A stretch of DNA of 64,000 bases from Bacillus_BE sp042263505 (GTDB lineage Bacteria; Bacillota; Bacilli; Bacillales; Cytobacillaceae). Both the position numbers and the translations under genes were made by a program. The stretch lies in NCBI RefSeq assembly GCF_042263505.1, contig NZ_JBHKFI010000003.1, positions 248,001-312,000 on the forward strand, given 5' to 3'. The notes under the pieces are model-generated. The model did not search any database, was not told the DNA's origin, and worked only from the letters and a program-made list of their open reading frames with translations. Positions 1-9,107 of the stretch are shown here, piece by piece; positions within the stretch are counted from its first letter, which is position 1, and every line of letters begins with the position of its first letter.

Positions 1-625
1 GGAATGGTGTAGTTTGTTCAAGGCGCTGAGCAAGCATTCCTGAGAAGACCGGAGGAATATGCTGGACAACAACCATTCCCGGGATGTTTGTAGGAAGAGA
101 CTGCAATAATTGAAATATTGCTTCCGTACCACCAGTAGATGCACCTACTGCAATAATTTTTCTTTCCATAGGTGCCGATTGTACTTCTTTTATCACTCGT
201 GCTTCACAAGAATGATCTTTTCTTACGTTAACACGGACAGCCATCTTTATTTTTTGAATTAGATCCATAATAAAATTCTTTACATCCTCGGGCGAGTTTG
301 CATTTGGCTTTCCAACAAAATCCACTGCTCCTGCATTTAACGCATCAAATACAGCATTATTAGCTGTACTTACAATAAGAACTGGCAACGAATACTGGGG
401 GAGAAGCCTTCTAATAAATTCAATTCCATTCATCTTTGGCATCTGAATATCACAAACCATTAAATCTGGTTGATACTTTAAAATGTAATCCCGTGCTTCA
501 AAAGGATCTCCTGCTTTTGCAACTACTCGAATATTTGGGTCTGTCTCAATTCCACGTGAAATCACTTCTCTAAAAACAAGTGAATCATCAACAACCAGCA
601 CACTAATTTTTTTTTGTGCGTGCAT
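1..625 (-). CDS. cheB: CheB chemotaxis methylesterase (partial, C-terminus outside window)
   Basis: Response-regulator-controlled protein-glutamate methylesterase/glutamine deamidase that removes methyl groups from chemoreceptors in the cytoplasm. About 208 residues are visible. The receiver domain comes first (VLVVDDS near residue 10, phosphoacceptor Asp in VCDIQMPKMNG near residue 57, Lys in VGKPN), then the linker and the start of the catalytic domain with the nucleophile serine in AVGASTGG and the catalytic His in VVQHIP. The third catalytic residue (Asp) lies off the window. The start is the ATG at 625, preceded by GAAAGGAAG. It follows cheR with only a 22-bp gap and is the last visible gene of the leftward che operon. 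Confidence 0.95.
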   Translation of the reverse strand, partial: MHAQKKISVLVVDDSLVFREVISRGIETDPNIRVVAKAGDPFEARDYILKYQPDLMVCDIQMPKMNGIEFIRRLLPQYSLPVLIVSTANNAVFDALNAGAVDFVGKPNANSPEDVKNFIMDLIQKIKMAVRVNVRKDHSCEARVIKEVQSAPMERKIIAVGASTGGTEAIFQLLQSLPTNIPGMVVVQHIPPVFSGMLAQRLEQTTPF

Positions 626-647
626 ATGACTATCTTCCTTTCGTTTG

Positions 648-1472
648 CTAGATGATTACCTCTTTTCTATAAACAGCAGGCATTACATAGCGAAAGTTGA
701 CAGATTCGCGGTCTATTGTCTCTGATTGCCCGATAAATAGATAACCACCCGGCTCCATAAAATTGTAAAATTTATTAACGAGATCTGTTTTTGTCTTCTG
801 ATCAAAATAGATCATGACGTTACGACAAAAGATGACATGAAATTTCTTTTTAAATGGAAAGTTCGACTCCATGAGATTAAATCGTCTATAGATGACTTCA
901 TTTTTGATTTTTGTAGCTACCTCTGAAGTCCCGTCACCATTATTCTTAAAATAGGTTTGTTTCCATTTAATAGAAAGAGAAGCAAGTGCTTCATTTGGAT
1001 ATATACCTTTCGTAGCAGCGGATAAAACTTTTTGAGAAAGATCGGTTGCAAGCACTTTTGTATCCCAACTGTACTTTTGCCAACCAAAATATTCATCTAA
1101 AATCATAGCGAGAGTATATGGTTCTTCACCGGTAGAGCAGCCCGCACTCCAGATTCTCAAGTCACGGCTTTGTACTGTTCGTTCTAAAAAAGGAAGTACT
1201 TGTTCTTGAAAAAATCGAAAATGCTCCACTTCTCTCATAAAAAAGGTATGATTTGTCGTAATTTTCTCCACTAATTCTGAAGCTGCCTTTTCCGTTTGAT
1301 CTGCCAAAATGTAGTGAAAATAATCCGTATAATTGGTAAAATTCAGTTTTTGTAATACCTGAAATAACCGGCCTTCTACAATCACTCTCTTTTTTTCTTT
1401 TAAATGGATACCATAGTTTTGCTTTATAAATTCGGCAAGCTGTTTAAATTCTTTATCTGTAATACTAATCAT
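648..1472 (-). CDS. cheR: CheR chemotaxis methyltransferase
   Basis: SAM-dependent methyltransferase that methylates glutamates of MCP receptors. It has 274 residues, the usual length. The N-terminal helical CheR_N part (residues 1-75) is followed by the Rossmann-type methyltransferase domain with the SAM-binding loop WSAGCSTGEEPYTL near residue 110 and the later IFCRNVMIYFD motif typical of CheR. It lies between the MCP gene (separated by repeat copy 1) and cheB, so methylation and demethylation enzymes are adjacent. There is no pentapeptide-binding insertion that I can identify. Confidence 0.95.
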   Translation of the reverse strand: MISITDKEFKQLAEFIKQNYGIHLKEKKRVIVEGRLFQVLQKLNFTNYTDYFHYILADQTEKAASELVEKITTNHTFFMREVEHFRFFQEQVLPFLERTVQSRDLRIWSAGCSTGEEPYTLAMILDEYFGWQKYSWDTKVLATDLSQKVLSAATKGIYPNEALASLSIKWKQTYFKNNGDGTSEVATKIKNEVIYRRFNLMESNFPFKKKFHVIFCRNVMIYFDQKTKTDLVNKFYNFMEPGGYLFIGQSETIDRESVNFRYVMPAVYRKEVII

Positions 1473-1521
1473 TTCTTCACCACCTATACATAGGAAGAGA
1501 GAGTCTTTAGACCCTCTCCTT

Positions 1522-1737
1522 TTTTATCCCACTCTTAACGGACAGTCAAACTCCCACTTTAAGATTCTGAGAATACGAAGAAGATAAGTGGGTGATCAAC
1601 TGTCCGTAAAGGTCCGATAAGTTCATCTAACCATAAGTGGGGGATGAATGACAGACTAAAAGCGCGATGTCAATCGCAACGTCTGCACTAACACGTCCTG
1701 TGCGTCTAAACCCCCCACTGATGGAAGTTTCACTTTA
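1522..1737. repeat. Structured intergenic repeat, short copy (between MCP gene and cheR)
   Basis: This ~215-bp stretch matches the stretch at 4004-4307 almost base for base at both ends but lacks about 100 bp in the middle. It starts with ATCCCACTCTTAACGGACAG, carries an inverted partner (CAACTGTCCGTAAAGG) about 60 bp on, and ends with CCCCCACTGATGGAAG followed by TTTCACTTTA. It sits directly after the MCP stop codon inside the che operon. The pairing arms suggest an RNA or DNA hairpin. I do not recognise a named family. Confidence 0.75.
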
Positions 1738-1742
1738 TTCTA

Positions 1743-3461
1743 TTAATATTTCCCGAATTCGTTGTCGCTTAACACAATTCTTCTTTGACTTGATGCAGCT
1801 TCTTCCGCATAAGAGTTTTCAACTTGGTGTTTTGAATGATTCGACATTTGGTTGATCAAATTCATTACATCTGGATTCAATCCATTCATTCTGTCAAACG
1901 AACCCGCATTGCTAGTATTTCTCAGCTTAAATTGGCTAACCTTAGCTCTCAGTAATTCTGCTTGACTTGACAATTCTTCACTTGCAGAAGCACCTTCTTC
2001 TGATGTAGCAGAATTAGCCTGTACAACTTGAGATACTTGAAGTATACCTTGATTGATTTGACTGATTCCTGCTGCCTGTTCGTTCGAAGCAGTGGAAATA
2101 CCATTCACAAGATCAGCAACTTTTGCAACACCTTCAACAATCTTTTCTAAAGCTGCTGCCGTTTCATTTGCAATTTCCATTCCGCCTTCTACTTTTCTAA
2201 TTGACCCTTCGATCATATCGGTCGTTTCCTTTGCAGCATTGGCCGATCTTGCTGCCAAGTTGCGTACCTCTTCAGCAACAACCGCAAATCCCTTGCCATG
2301 TTGTCCGGCCCTTGCTGCTTCAACTGCGGCATTAAGTGCTAAGATATTCGTTTGAAAAGCAATTTCATCAATAACTTTAATAATCTTTGAAATACTTTCA
2401 GAAGCCACATTAATATCATCCATGGCTCTTAACATTTCATTCATTTGAGAATTTCCTTCTACTGCATGCATTTTTGCCATCATAGCTAATCTATTTGCCT
2501 CGTTAGCATTGTCTGCATTTAATCTTGTTTGTGAAGAGATTTCTTCTACCGATGCCGTCAATTCTTCAATCGAACTTGCTTGTTCAGTAGCGCCCTGTGA
2601 TAGGGAAATACTAGATTCTGACACTTGACTTGAACCGGATGCCACCTGTGCAGCTGCTGTATTTACTTCGTGCATGACTTGATTTAGGTTGTCACACATC
2701 TTACGGAATGCATTTGCTAAAGCTCCGATTTCGTCTTTCATTTTTATATTAATTTCCACATCAAGATCTCCAGCTGCAATTTGTTCAGCTGCTTGAACAA
2801 TTTGTTCTATTGGCTTACTAATCATCCGAGAAATGAAAAATCCAAGTAAAATGGCAACTAAAACAGCCATAATGACTACAACAATGACAGTTGTTATCGT
2901 TTTGTTTGTTTCCGCAGATAGATTAGCAGATTTCTTATCTCCATTTTCTCGTTTTGTCTTAAATAATTGATCAATATCTTTGCTTGCTTCCTTGTAGGAA
3001 GAAGTGCCTTCTGATATCAGAACCCTGTAGGCTTCTTCCATCTTATTTGCACTTGCAAGACTAATAACTTTATCTAATGTACCATTATATTGATCAAGAG
3101 CGTTTATTAAAGAATTATAGCTGTCACGAGTTTTTGCAGGAACACTAGTTTCAAATGCTTTTAGATCTTGCTCCATCTTCATTTGATTCTCTTCAATTTT
3201 CTTTTTATATGCCTCTACTTCCTTTGCATCCTTTGATAATACCATATCCCTTACTGTTGCACGGATATCTTGAAACTCAATGGCTGCTTTCCCTATATCA
3301 CCTGTAGAAATCCCGTAATTTACATATATATCTGTATAATCCTTATCAATATTTCTCATATTAATAATTCCAACCGTACCTATTACAGCAGCTATCAGTG
3401 CTACAATTAAGAACGCTATAAGCAACTTTCGACCAATTTTCATATTATAAAACCAATTCAT
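1743..3461 (-). CDS. Methyl-accepting chemotaxis protein
   Basis: Membrane chemoreceptor of 572 residues. TM1 is at about 12-34 and TM2 at about 190-213, enclosing a ~155-residue helical extracytoplasmic domain of four-helix-bundle MCP type. A HAMP domain follows (about 210-265), then the long cytoplasmic coiled coil with the conserved hairpin tip (EIAFQTNILALNAAVEAARA near residue 370) that contacts CheA and CheW. No C-terminal CheR/CheB-binding pentapeptide is visible. It is 20 bp downstream of cheW and probably co-transcribed with it. The ligand cannot be inferred. Confidence 0.95.
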   Translation of the reverse strand: MNWFYNMKIGRKLLIAFLIVALIAAVIGTVGIINMRNIDKDYTDIYVNYGISTGDIGKAAIEFQDIRATVRDMVLSKDAKEVEAYKKKIEENQMKMEQDLKAFETSVPAKTRDSYNSLINALDQYNGTLDKVISLASANKMEEAYRVLISEGTSSYKEASKDIDQLFKTKRENGDKKSANLSAETNKTITTVIVVVIMAVLVAILLGFFISRMISKPIEQIVQAAEQIAAGDLDVEINIKMKDEIGALANAFRKMCDNLNQVMHEVNTAAAQVASGSSQVSESSISLSQGATEQASSIEELTASVEEISSQTRLNADNANEANRLAMMAKMHAVEGNSQMNEMLRAMDDINVASESISKIIKVIDEIAFQTNILALNAAVEAARAGQHGKGFAVVAEEVRNLAARSANAAKETTDMIEGSIRKVEGGMEIANETAAALEKIVEGVAKVADLVNGISTASNEQAAGISQINQGILQVSQVVQANSATSEEGASASEELSSQAELLRAKVSQFKLRNTSNAGSFDRMNGLNPDVMNLINQMSNHSKHQVENSYAEEAASSQRRIVLSDNEFGKY

Positions 3462-3481
3462 GACTGAATCCTCCTGTTTGT

Positions 3482-3967
3482 TTAAATATGAAGCAATTGT
3501 TCTGAAACTTCATCGTGTAGTAGCTTGTCACAATTTAATAACAGTTTGACTTCACTTCCAACCTTCCCAATTCCCATTACATACTTATTTGAACCCTGAT
3601 TTATTTCTGGCGGTAACACAATTTCCTCCGGTGCAATCGTCAAAACCTCTGAAACACTGTCAACTATGAGGCCGATTGATAATTCCTTCACATCGATAAC
3701 GATAATACAAGTTCGATCATTATATTCTCTAAAATCCTTTTTAAATCGTAATCGAACATCCATAACTGGAATGATTTTCCCTCTTAGATTGATGATTCCA
3801 CGAATATAATCTGGTACCTCTGGAACTTCGGTAATTTGCTGGATTCCAATAATTTCGGTAACGTGTTTGATATCGATACCATAAAATTCATTTTCCAAGA
3901 CAAAGGTCAAAAACTTATCTACTTGATTGTCTTCCTCATATTCTTCATGTTGTAAAACATTTGACAT
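3482..3967 (-). CDS. cheW: CheW chemotaxis coupling protein
   Basis: Adaptor that links receptors to the CheA kinase. The whole 161-residue protein is one CheW domain (VDKFLTFVLENEFYGIDI, then PDYIRGIINLRGKIIPVMD and IVDSVSEVL motifs), the typical length. It lies between cheA (separated by the long repeat copy) and the receptor gene. The order cheA-cheW-mcp-cheR-cheB suggests a self-contained accessory chemosensory set rather than the large flagellar che operon of Bacillus, because no fli or flh genes are near and no cheY is visible. Confidence 0.93.
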   Translation of the reverse strand: MSNVLQHEEYEEDNQVDKFLTFVLENEFYGIDIKHVTEIIGIQQITEVPEVPDYIRGIINLRGKIIPVMDVRLRFKKDFREYNDRTCIIVIDVKELSIGLIVDSVSEVLTIAPEEIVLPPEINQGSNKYVMGIGKVGSEVKLLLNCDKLLHDEVSEQLLHI

Positions 3968-4003
3968 GTTCTTCTCACCCTTCGTTAATTATCTAGTAGT
4001 ACC

Positions 4004-4307
4004 TTTTATCCCACTCTTAACGGACAGTAAGACTCCCGCTTCAAGATTATGAGAATACGAAGAAGATAAGTGGGAGATCAACTGTCCGTAAAGGTCCGAC
4101 GACGGACAGGAGGTCCTAGTCAGGCGAAGCCACAGGACGTGGCGTTATGAGCGCGATAAGTGAAATAAGATTTTTCTTTGGGCTTCAGCCCTTAGAAAAA
4201 TCAATCAGGCTCTGCGTGTCTAACCATCAGTGGGGGATGGATGACAGACTCTAAAAGCGCGACGTCCTGTGCGTCGAAAACCCCCACTGATGGAAGTTTC
4301 ACTTTAT
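4004..4307. repeat. Structured intergenic repeat, long copy (between cheA and cheW)
   Basis: About 300 bp, a longer version of the repeat at 1522-1737. It contains the first stem (ACTCTTAACGGACAGT paired with ACTGTCCGTAA), a nearly perfect hairpin built from GATTTTTCT...GGGCT and AGCCC...AGAAAAATC near 4170-4203, and a perfect 13-bp inverted repeat (CCATCAGTGGGGG at about 4225 with CCCCCACTGATGG at about 4280). Its right end runs into the cheA stop codon at 4299-4301, so the repeat abuts the gene exactly. Confidence 0.75.
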
Positions 4308-6317
4308 GAGTCCTGAAATATCAAGGATAAGGCTAATGCTACCATCACCAAGTAAGGTGCATCCTGTAATGCCTTTCACCTGACTTATTTTTTTTATATA
4401 ATCTGGCAATGATTTAACAACGACCTGCTGTTGACCAAGAAGTTCATCTGCAAAAAGGCATACATACTTGCCTTCTTGTTCTGCCATAATCAAAACACCT
4501 TCGTCTAGGTTCGTTACATCTCCTCGAATACCGTAGCACTCATGTAATCGAAGAATAGGATAGCATTGTCCTCTAACCATAATCATCTCATTTCCCTCAG
4601 GGTCAGTGATGATATCCCCTTTTGCTGGACGGAACGATTCTTTAATGGCTGTTGTTGGCAAAGTATAACGTGACTTTCCTACTCTTATATTCATGCCGTC
4701 AATAATAGCAAGTGTAAGGGGAATTCGTATGATGATTGTGGTTCCTTTGTCAATCTCGCTATCTATTGTCACAGTACCGCCTACCGTCCCAATGTTTTTT
4801 GTGACGACATCCATTCCAACACCACGGCCACTGAATTCAGTGATTTGATCCTTTGTAGAGAATCCCGGTAAGAAGATAAGATTATAGATTTCCCGATCGC
4901 TCATTTCGCTTTCATTTTTATGAAGCAAATGATTCTCTTTTGCTCTATTGATGAGTTTTTCTTTATTTAGTCCCCGACCATCATCTCTCACAAAAATTAA
5001 CACTTCATTTCCAGCATTTTTTGCCTTAAGTGTCAGTGTTCCTAACTTCGGTTTTCCTTTTTCCATTCTTTCTTTACAACTTTCAATCCCATGGTCAAGC
5101 GAGTTGCGAACAATGTGCATGAGCGGATCTGAGATGTGTTCAATAATATTTTTATCCACCTCAGTATCTTCACCAATGAGTTCTAACTGCACTTCCTTTT
5201 GAAGCTTTTTACTCATATCTCTTACGATGCGATTCATTTTTTGGAAAGTATTCGTTAATGGTACCATTCGTATTGACATTACTTTATCTTGGATTTCATC
5301 TGTAATCTTCTTTAAATGCCTTGCTGCTTTCGTAAATTGTTCTAGTTCAAGACCGACTAGATCAGGATTTTGAGTCACCATCGATTCTGCAATGACGAGC
5401 TCTCCTACTAAATCCATAAGTTCATCCAGTTTCAAAACATTAACGCTTAAAAAACTCGACTGATAGGCTGCATTCCTACCATTTCCCTTAATTGAACTAT
5501 TTTTTTGGGGGGATTCGCCTACTGACATCTCTGATACAGGGCTCATTATAGTTTTATCTATTTCCTTTAATTCAAGAGACTGTACATAGGAAACTTGACT
5601 AAACAACTCTTCCATTTCCTCATATATCTTGTCTGTATGAATAAAAAGATGAAGTCCATTTTGGCGAATCAAATCGACAGTATCAAAATTTGTCTCCAAA
5701 TCTTCTGGTGTAAATGTCAGTTCGTGAATTTCTTCCTTTAATTGGTGAATGATTTGGAATGCACGTACATCTTCCATTCCCCCACAATCCTCTAAGCGAA
5801 CTGTAGCAACATACTCTTTTAATGCAGAAGAATTACTAGTTTGTTCTTTATCAATATTAGTGACATGAGTAGAATCCTGTTCGCTTAATTGATCATGATA
5901 AGCACTTCTTAATTTCAAACTTTTCAAAAAATTATTTGCTTGTTCTATTATCTGTGTAGAATCTCCGTCTACAGGGTCACAGTGCTTTACTTTCTCTATC
6001 TCAACCTTTATAAAATCCACTCCATCAAGCATGAGGTCCGTAAGCTGAGTATGATCCTCGATTCTCATCTTTTCCTCACGAAGAAGAGAAAATAAGTCCT
6101 CAAGTACATGAGCTAGTGATGCAATATTGTTAAACGACATCATACTGGATGAACCCTTAATCGTATGCATGATACGAAAAATATCATTTATCATTTCTGT
6201 TGAATATACGCCTGCCTCTTCGCACTTCAAAATCACTTCTTCAAGTTGTTCTAGCATCTGCGAAGATTCAAAAATATAAATCTCTAAAATAGAATCATCC
6301 ACAAATTGATCCGACAT
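4299..6317 (-). CDS. cheA: CheA chemotaxis histidine kinase
   Basis: Cytoplasmic histidine kinase (672 residues) that phosphorylates CheY and CheB under receptor control. Domains in order: P1/Hpt with phospho-His about residue 51 in IMHTIKGSSSMM; a P2-like region around 160-260; the P3 dimerisation helices (SVNVLKLDELMDLVGELVIA); the P4 ATPase with N box (LMHIVRNSLDHGIE), G1 (VRDDGRGL) and G2 (GRGVGMDVV); and the C-terminal CheW-like P5. I chose the ATG at 6317 because GGAGGGGAGATAT lies just before it; an upstream in-frame start at 6356 has no such site. First gene of the che operon. Confidence 0.95.
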   Translation of the reverse strand: MSDQFVDDSILEIYIFESSQMLEQLEEVILKCEEAGVYSTEMINDIFRIMHTIKGSSSMMSFNNIASLAHVLEDLFSLLREEKMRIEDHTQLTDLMLDGVDFIKVEIEKVKHCDPVDGDSTQIIEQANNFLKSLKLRSAYHDQLSEQDSTHVTNIDKEQTSNSSALKEYVATVRLEDCGGMEDVRAFQIIHQLKEEIHELTFTPEDLETNFDTVDLIRQNGLHLFIHTDKIYEEMEELFSQVSYVQSLELKEIDKTIMSPVSEMSVGESPQKNSSIKGNGRNAAYQSSFLSVNVLKLDELMDLVGELVIAESMVTQNPDLVGLELEQFTKAARHLKKITDEIQDKVMSIRMVPLTNTFQKMNRIVRDMSKKLQKEVQLELIGEDTEVDKNIIEHISDPLMHIVRNSLDHGIESCKERMEKGKPKLGTLTLKAKNAGNEVLIFVRDDGRGLNKEKLINRAKENHLLHKNESEMSDREIYNLIFLPGFSTKDQITEFSGRGVGMDVVTKNIGTVGGTVTIDSEIDKGTTIIIRIPLTLAIIDGMNIRVGKSRYTLPTTAIKESFRPAKGDIITDPEGNEMIMVRGQCYPILRLHECYGIRGDVTNLDEGVLIMAEQEGKYVCLFADELLGQQQVVVKSLPDYIKKISQVKGITGCTLLGDGSISLILDISGLIK

Positions 6318-6416
6318 ATATCTCCCCTCCGATTCATGTTTTTTATTTCTCCTCAAGATATCGGATAATCAAGAGTAAAAGTATCATATCGTTAAATATT
6401 TCCAAGTCATTAAAGA

Positions 6417-6560
6417 AAAGCGCCAACTCCTTGCTAAGCGGCGTTGGCCTGGAGTTCTCCATCTGAGATAAGGAAACACGAAGAGCCGAAGACGATTCGA
6501 TGTTGATTTATCGTAAGGCGGAGAGCGAAGGACACTAGGCGCTGGAGCTAGACAATTCTC
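6417..6560. repeat. Bacillaceae-type dispersed intergenic repeat
   Basis: A GC-richer island of about 145 bp upstream of cheA. It begins with AAGCGCCAACTCCTTGC, contains CTAAGCGGCGTTGGC and ends with AGGCGCTGGAGCTAGACA; the terminal GCGCC and GGCGC parts can pair. From memory the GGCGCTGGAGCTAGAC tail is a recurrent intergenic sequence in Bacillus and relatives. An open frame across it has arginine- and proline-rich low-information content and is not accepted as a gene. Only one copy is in the window. Confidence 0.5.
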
Positions 6561-7030
6561 TAAGTTCAAAGATATAAATTATGACACTAAAAATATGAAT
6601 AGCCCTTTAAGAAACTTAGCTATTCGATAACCTGTCAACCATAGCAATATTTGCTTTAGGCACATGGCTTTGTGTCCTCAACTTTCGTCGAGTTTGTATC
6701 GTAACTTTTTGATTATATTAGTTGATTTTTTGAAAAGCTTACTAGAATTTGATTGAAATCCTCATTTGTTAGGATGTAGGTAAATGGATCTATTCCACAT
6801 GACAAAAGTCTCATTAGCAGAATGATATAATTATCATATATTTATTCCTAATATTAACTTTAATGTTGAATATGTCTAATATGATTAATAACTTTCACCC
6901 ACCGTCTAGTACCACTGATGTATACTTATTGTTCCAAATGAAACAAGATTTGCACCAATTAGTGCATACTTGCAAACTTGAATTTTTATTAGAACTATTT
7001 TACTATATATTTTTTTACCTAGATTTAATC
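6561..7030. other. Gene-free stretch upstream of the EAL-HDOD gene
   Basis: No credible coding sequence is seen. The stretch is AT-rich, has stops in all frames at short intervals, and must contain the promoters for the leftward che operon and the rightward EAL-HDOD gene. A GGAGG site lies just before the latter at 7031. No attachment-like repeat is present here. Confidence 0.4.
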
Positions 7031-7043
7031 GGAGGTTATAAAA

Positions 7044-8288
7044 ATGGAGGTTTTTGTGGCAAAACAACCGATTTTCACAAAGAATCAAGAACTTTTTGCT
7101 TATGAATTACTGTATCGGAGCAATCGAGTAAATACATTTCCCGAAATCAATGGCGATGAGGCCACAACAGAAGTCATTATTAATAGTTTTTTAAATATTG
7201 GTATTGATGAACTTATGAATAGTAAGCCATGTTTTATTAATTTTACTGAGAAATTGCTTCAATTAAAACTTCCAACTTATTTCAGACCACATGAGATTGT
7301 TGTAGAAATTTTAGAGACAGTTGAGTTCAATCAGGAGATTTTAGATATATGTAAAGAACTAAAGGAATTAGGATATCGAATTGCTCTTGATGATTTTATC
7401 TTGAATAAAAACAATCCATTTTCCTATCAAATAATACAATTTGCCGATATTATTAAGGTTGATTTTATGCAAACTACAGAAGAAATGAGGCGACCTATAG
7501 AAGAACTAGGTTTAAAATCAAATATTAAATTACTCGCTGAAAAAATAGAAACTGAGTATGAATTTATTGCTGCGAAAAATAGAGGCTACGACTATTTCCA
7601 AGGTTATTTTTTTTCAAAACCCATCATATTGGCTACACATGATATACCTAGTTATTTTCATTCTTATTTTGAAATTCTAACTCATTTATCACAAGACGAG
7701 CCAAATATCGATCTTATTACCCAATTAATAGAACAAAATTTATCATTATCGTACAAACTTCTTAAGTTAGTTAATTCACAGGCATTCCGTCCAAAACATA
7801 AAATTAACTCCATTCGACAAGCTATCGTACTTCTAGGACTTATAGAAATAAAAAAATGGATCTATATACTAGCTTTTAGAGAACAATCAAAAGCAAAAAT
7901 TGGTCTATCGAATGAATTAATTAGCCTGAGCTTCACAAGAGCAAAAATGTGTGAGTACTTTGCTTTTCAAAAAAATAAAAAATTAGAAGCCCCTTCCTAT
8001 TTTATGACAGGTATGTTTTCCTTAATCGATACATTGCTGGGCATTCCAATTGAGAAGATTTTAAGTGATTTACCTCTTCATGAAAATATTTGTGATGCCT
8101 TAAAAGGGGTTACTAATCCTATGAGAGATGCTCTAGATTTATGTATTTATATTGAAATAGGCGATTGGCAAAATGTTAGTGAGAGATGTAATGAATTAGA
8201 AGTTGATGGAATCGAATTCCTTCGATACTATAACGAAGCAATCAATTGGGCTAATAAAATTATGAAATTTGAAATTAAAAGTAACTAG
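7044..8288 (+). CDS. EAL-HDOD signalling protein (YuxH-like)
   Basis: Cytoplasmic protein of 414 residues with an N-terminal EAL-like domain (about 1-200; opens MEVFVAKQPIFTKNQELFAY, then VEILETVEF in place of a canonical EAL signature) and a C-terminal HDOD domain (about 205-400, with NSIRQAIVLLGLIEIKKW). This architecture is that of Bacillus YuxH and CdgJ-type proteins, whose EAL part is often catalytically degenerate and may only bind cyclic-di-GMP or partners. GGAGG is placed well before the ATG. It lies beside the chemotaxis cluster on the opposite strand, which fits a motility-control role (inference). Confidence 0.85.
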   Translation: MEVFVAKQPIFTKNQELFAYELLYRSNRVNTFPEINGDEATTEVIINSFLNIGIDELMNSKPCFINFTEKLLQLKLPTYFRPHEIVVEILETVEFNQEILDICKELKELGYRIALDDFILNKNNPFSYQIIQFADIIKVDFMQTTEEMRRPIEELGLKSNIKLLAEKIETEYEFIAAKNRGYDYFQGYFFSKPIILATHDIPSYFHSYFEILTHLSQDEPNIDLITQLIEQNLSLSYKLLKLVNSQAFRPKHKINSIRQAIVLLGLIEIKKWIYILAFREQSKAKIGLSNELISLSFTRAKMCEYFAFQKNKKLEAPSYFMTGMFSLIDTLLGIPIEKILSDLPLHENICDALKGVTNPMRDALDLCIYIEIGDWQNVSERCNELEVDGIEFLRYYNEAINWANKIMKFEIKSN

Positions 8289-8439
8289 ATAATTAATATG
8301 AACTTTAACTCGGATAAAGGATTTTATTTGTCTATGTCTAATATAGTTCATACTTAATATTGAAGATATTTATCAAGCAATCAATTGTTAAGAACATCCT
8401 TTCATTCATTTGATGAACCTCGTGTGATCAAGGTGATAG

Positions 8440-8620
8440 AAGTAGAGATAATAAAAACCCATATTGACGAATCTATTTTACTGGAAGGAAAAAAAATTAT
8501 ATTGATCCTGAAAAACGGAAGCCTCTTATCATGAACTTCTGTGACTTTTTTAATTTAGGAGATAAAATACACCCTTTCCAGCTAGCAAAACCATTTATTT
8601 CTCAATATGACAATGATTAA
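8440..8620 (+). pseudogene. Decayed gene fragment, function unknown
   Basis: Ending at the TAA at 8618-8620 there is a frame reading YIDPEKRKPLIMNFCDFF and then GDKIHPFQLAKPFISQYDND, which looks like real protein. Upstream the same sense continues only in another frame (THIDES) and is broken by stops, so this is probably the C-terminal remnant of a lost gene with a frameshift near the A8 run at about 8491-8498. I cannot name the family. Confidence 0.4.
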
Positions 8621-8670
8621 AAAGATGAAGACTGTATCTCTTGAAGTGTTAGCGAAAAATACAGTAATAA

Positions 8671-8709
8671 AGGCAAGACCGATTTAAAAAATCAGACTTG
8701 CCTTTTTTT
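8671..8709 (+). terminator. Rho-independent terminator
   Basis: AGGCAAG...CTTGCCT stem with the inner GATTT/AAATC pairing, followed by a run of seven T. It would end rightward transcription from the EAL-HDOD gene or the remnant. Confidence 0.75.
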
Positions 8710-8776
8710 CCTTGACTAACTATGTTGTTGTCTTCTGAGCCTATCTCCCATAATTAAATTCGGCCAAATTAAATTT

Positions 8777-8808
8777 GGAGCTTTATCAAACCGATAAAGC
8801 TCCTTTTT
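8777..8808 (+). terminator. Second rho-independent terminator
   Basis: GGAGCTTTATC and GATAAAGCTCC form a perfect 11-bp stem around a 5-nt loop and are followed by TTTTT. It stands just before the first attachment-like site. Confidence 0.8.
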
Positions 8809-8930
8809 CTTTTAAAATAATGTTCTAACTGGAGTATTAAACATACCCGCATTATTTTTAGCAAAAAACTAAATGGCCGCTTTCATACGTCTTTATCTAA
8901 AGTTACTTCTATTCTCAACTTTACCACTAT

Positions 8931-8972
8931 TTGTGGTACGTTTCACCGCACCCATTTTAAGAGCAGTTTTTT
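8931..8972 (-). repeat. SCC-type attachment-site-like repeat, site 1 (degenerate)
   Basis: The minus strand reads GGT-GAA-ACG-TAC-CAC-AAA-TAG, that is Gly-Glu-Thr-Tyr-His-Lys-stop, a diverged form of the rlmH C-terminal coding sequence found in the other seven copies. The core agrees with the consensus at about 17 of 22 positions, while the outer inverted arms are weak. It lies in the gene-free strip between a terminator and the HAD gene. It is the most distant copy from rlmH and the most decayed but one. Confidence 0.5.
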
Positions 8973-9107
8973 CATTTTTACTTTCGTCTAGTTCTAACCA
9001 TTCGGTGAGCAATTTCATATAGGTTCTTATTTGTTTTACCATTATAAATTCTATAAAGATTAGTATTTGGATACACCTGTTTTACCAGATATATCCAGGA
9101 ATCTATA

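Noticed and set aside
1667..1855. A 62-codon plus-strand frame across the first repeat copy
   Set aside because: It crosses the repeat and the antisense of the MCP C-terminus and is not protein-like.
6384..6569. A 61-codon leftward frame upstream of cheA
   Set aside because: It lies over the dispersed repeat, has low-information Arg/Pro-rich sequence and no start signal.
6863..7105. An 80-codon frame overlapping the start of the EAL-HDOD gene
   Set aside because: It ends inside a well-supported gene in another frame and has no ribosome binding site.
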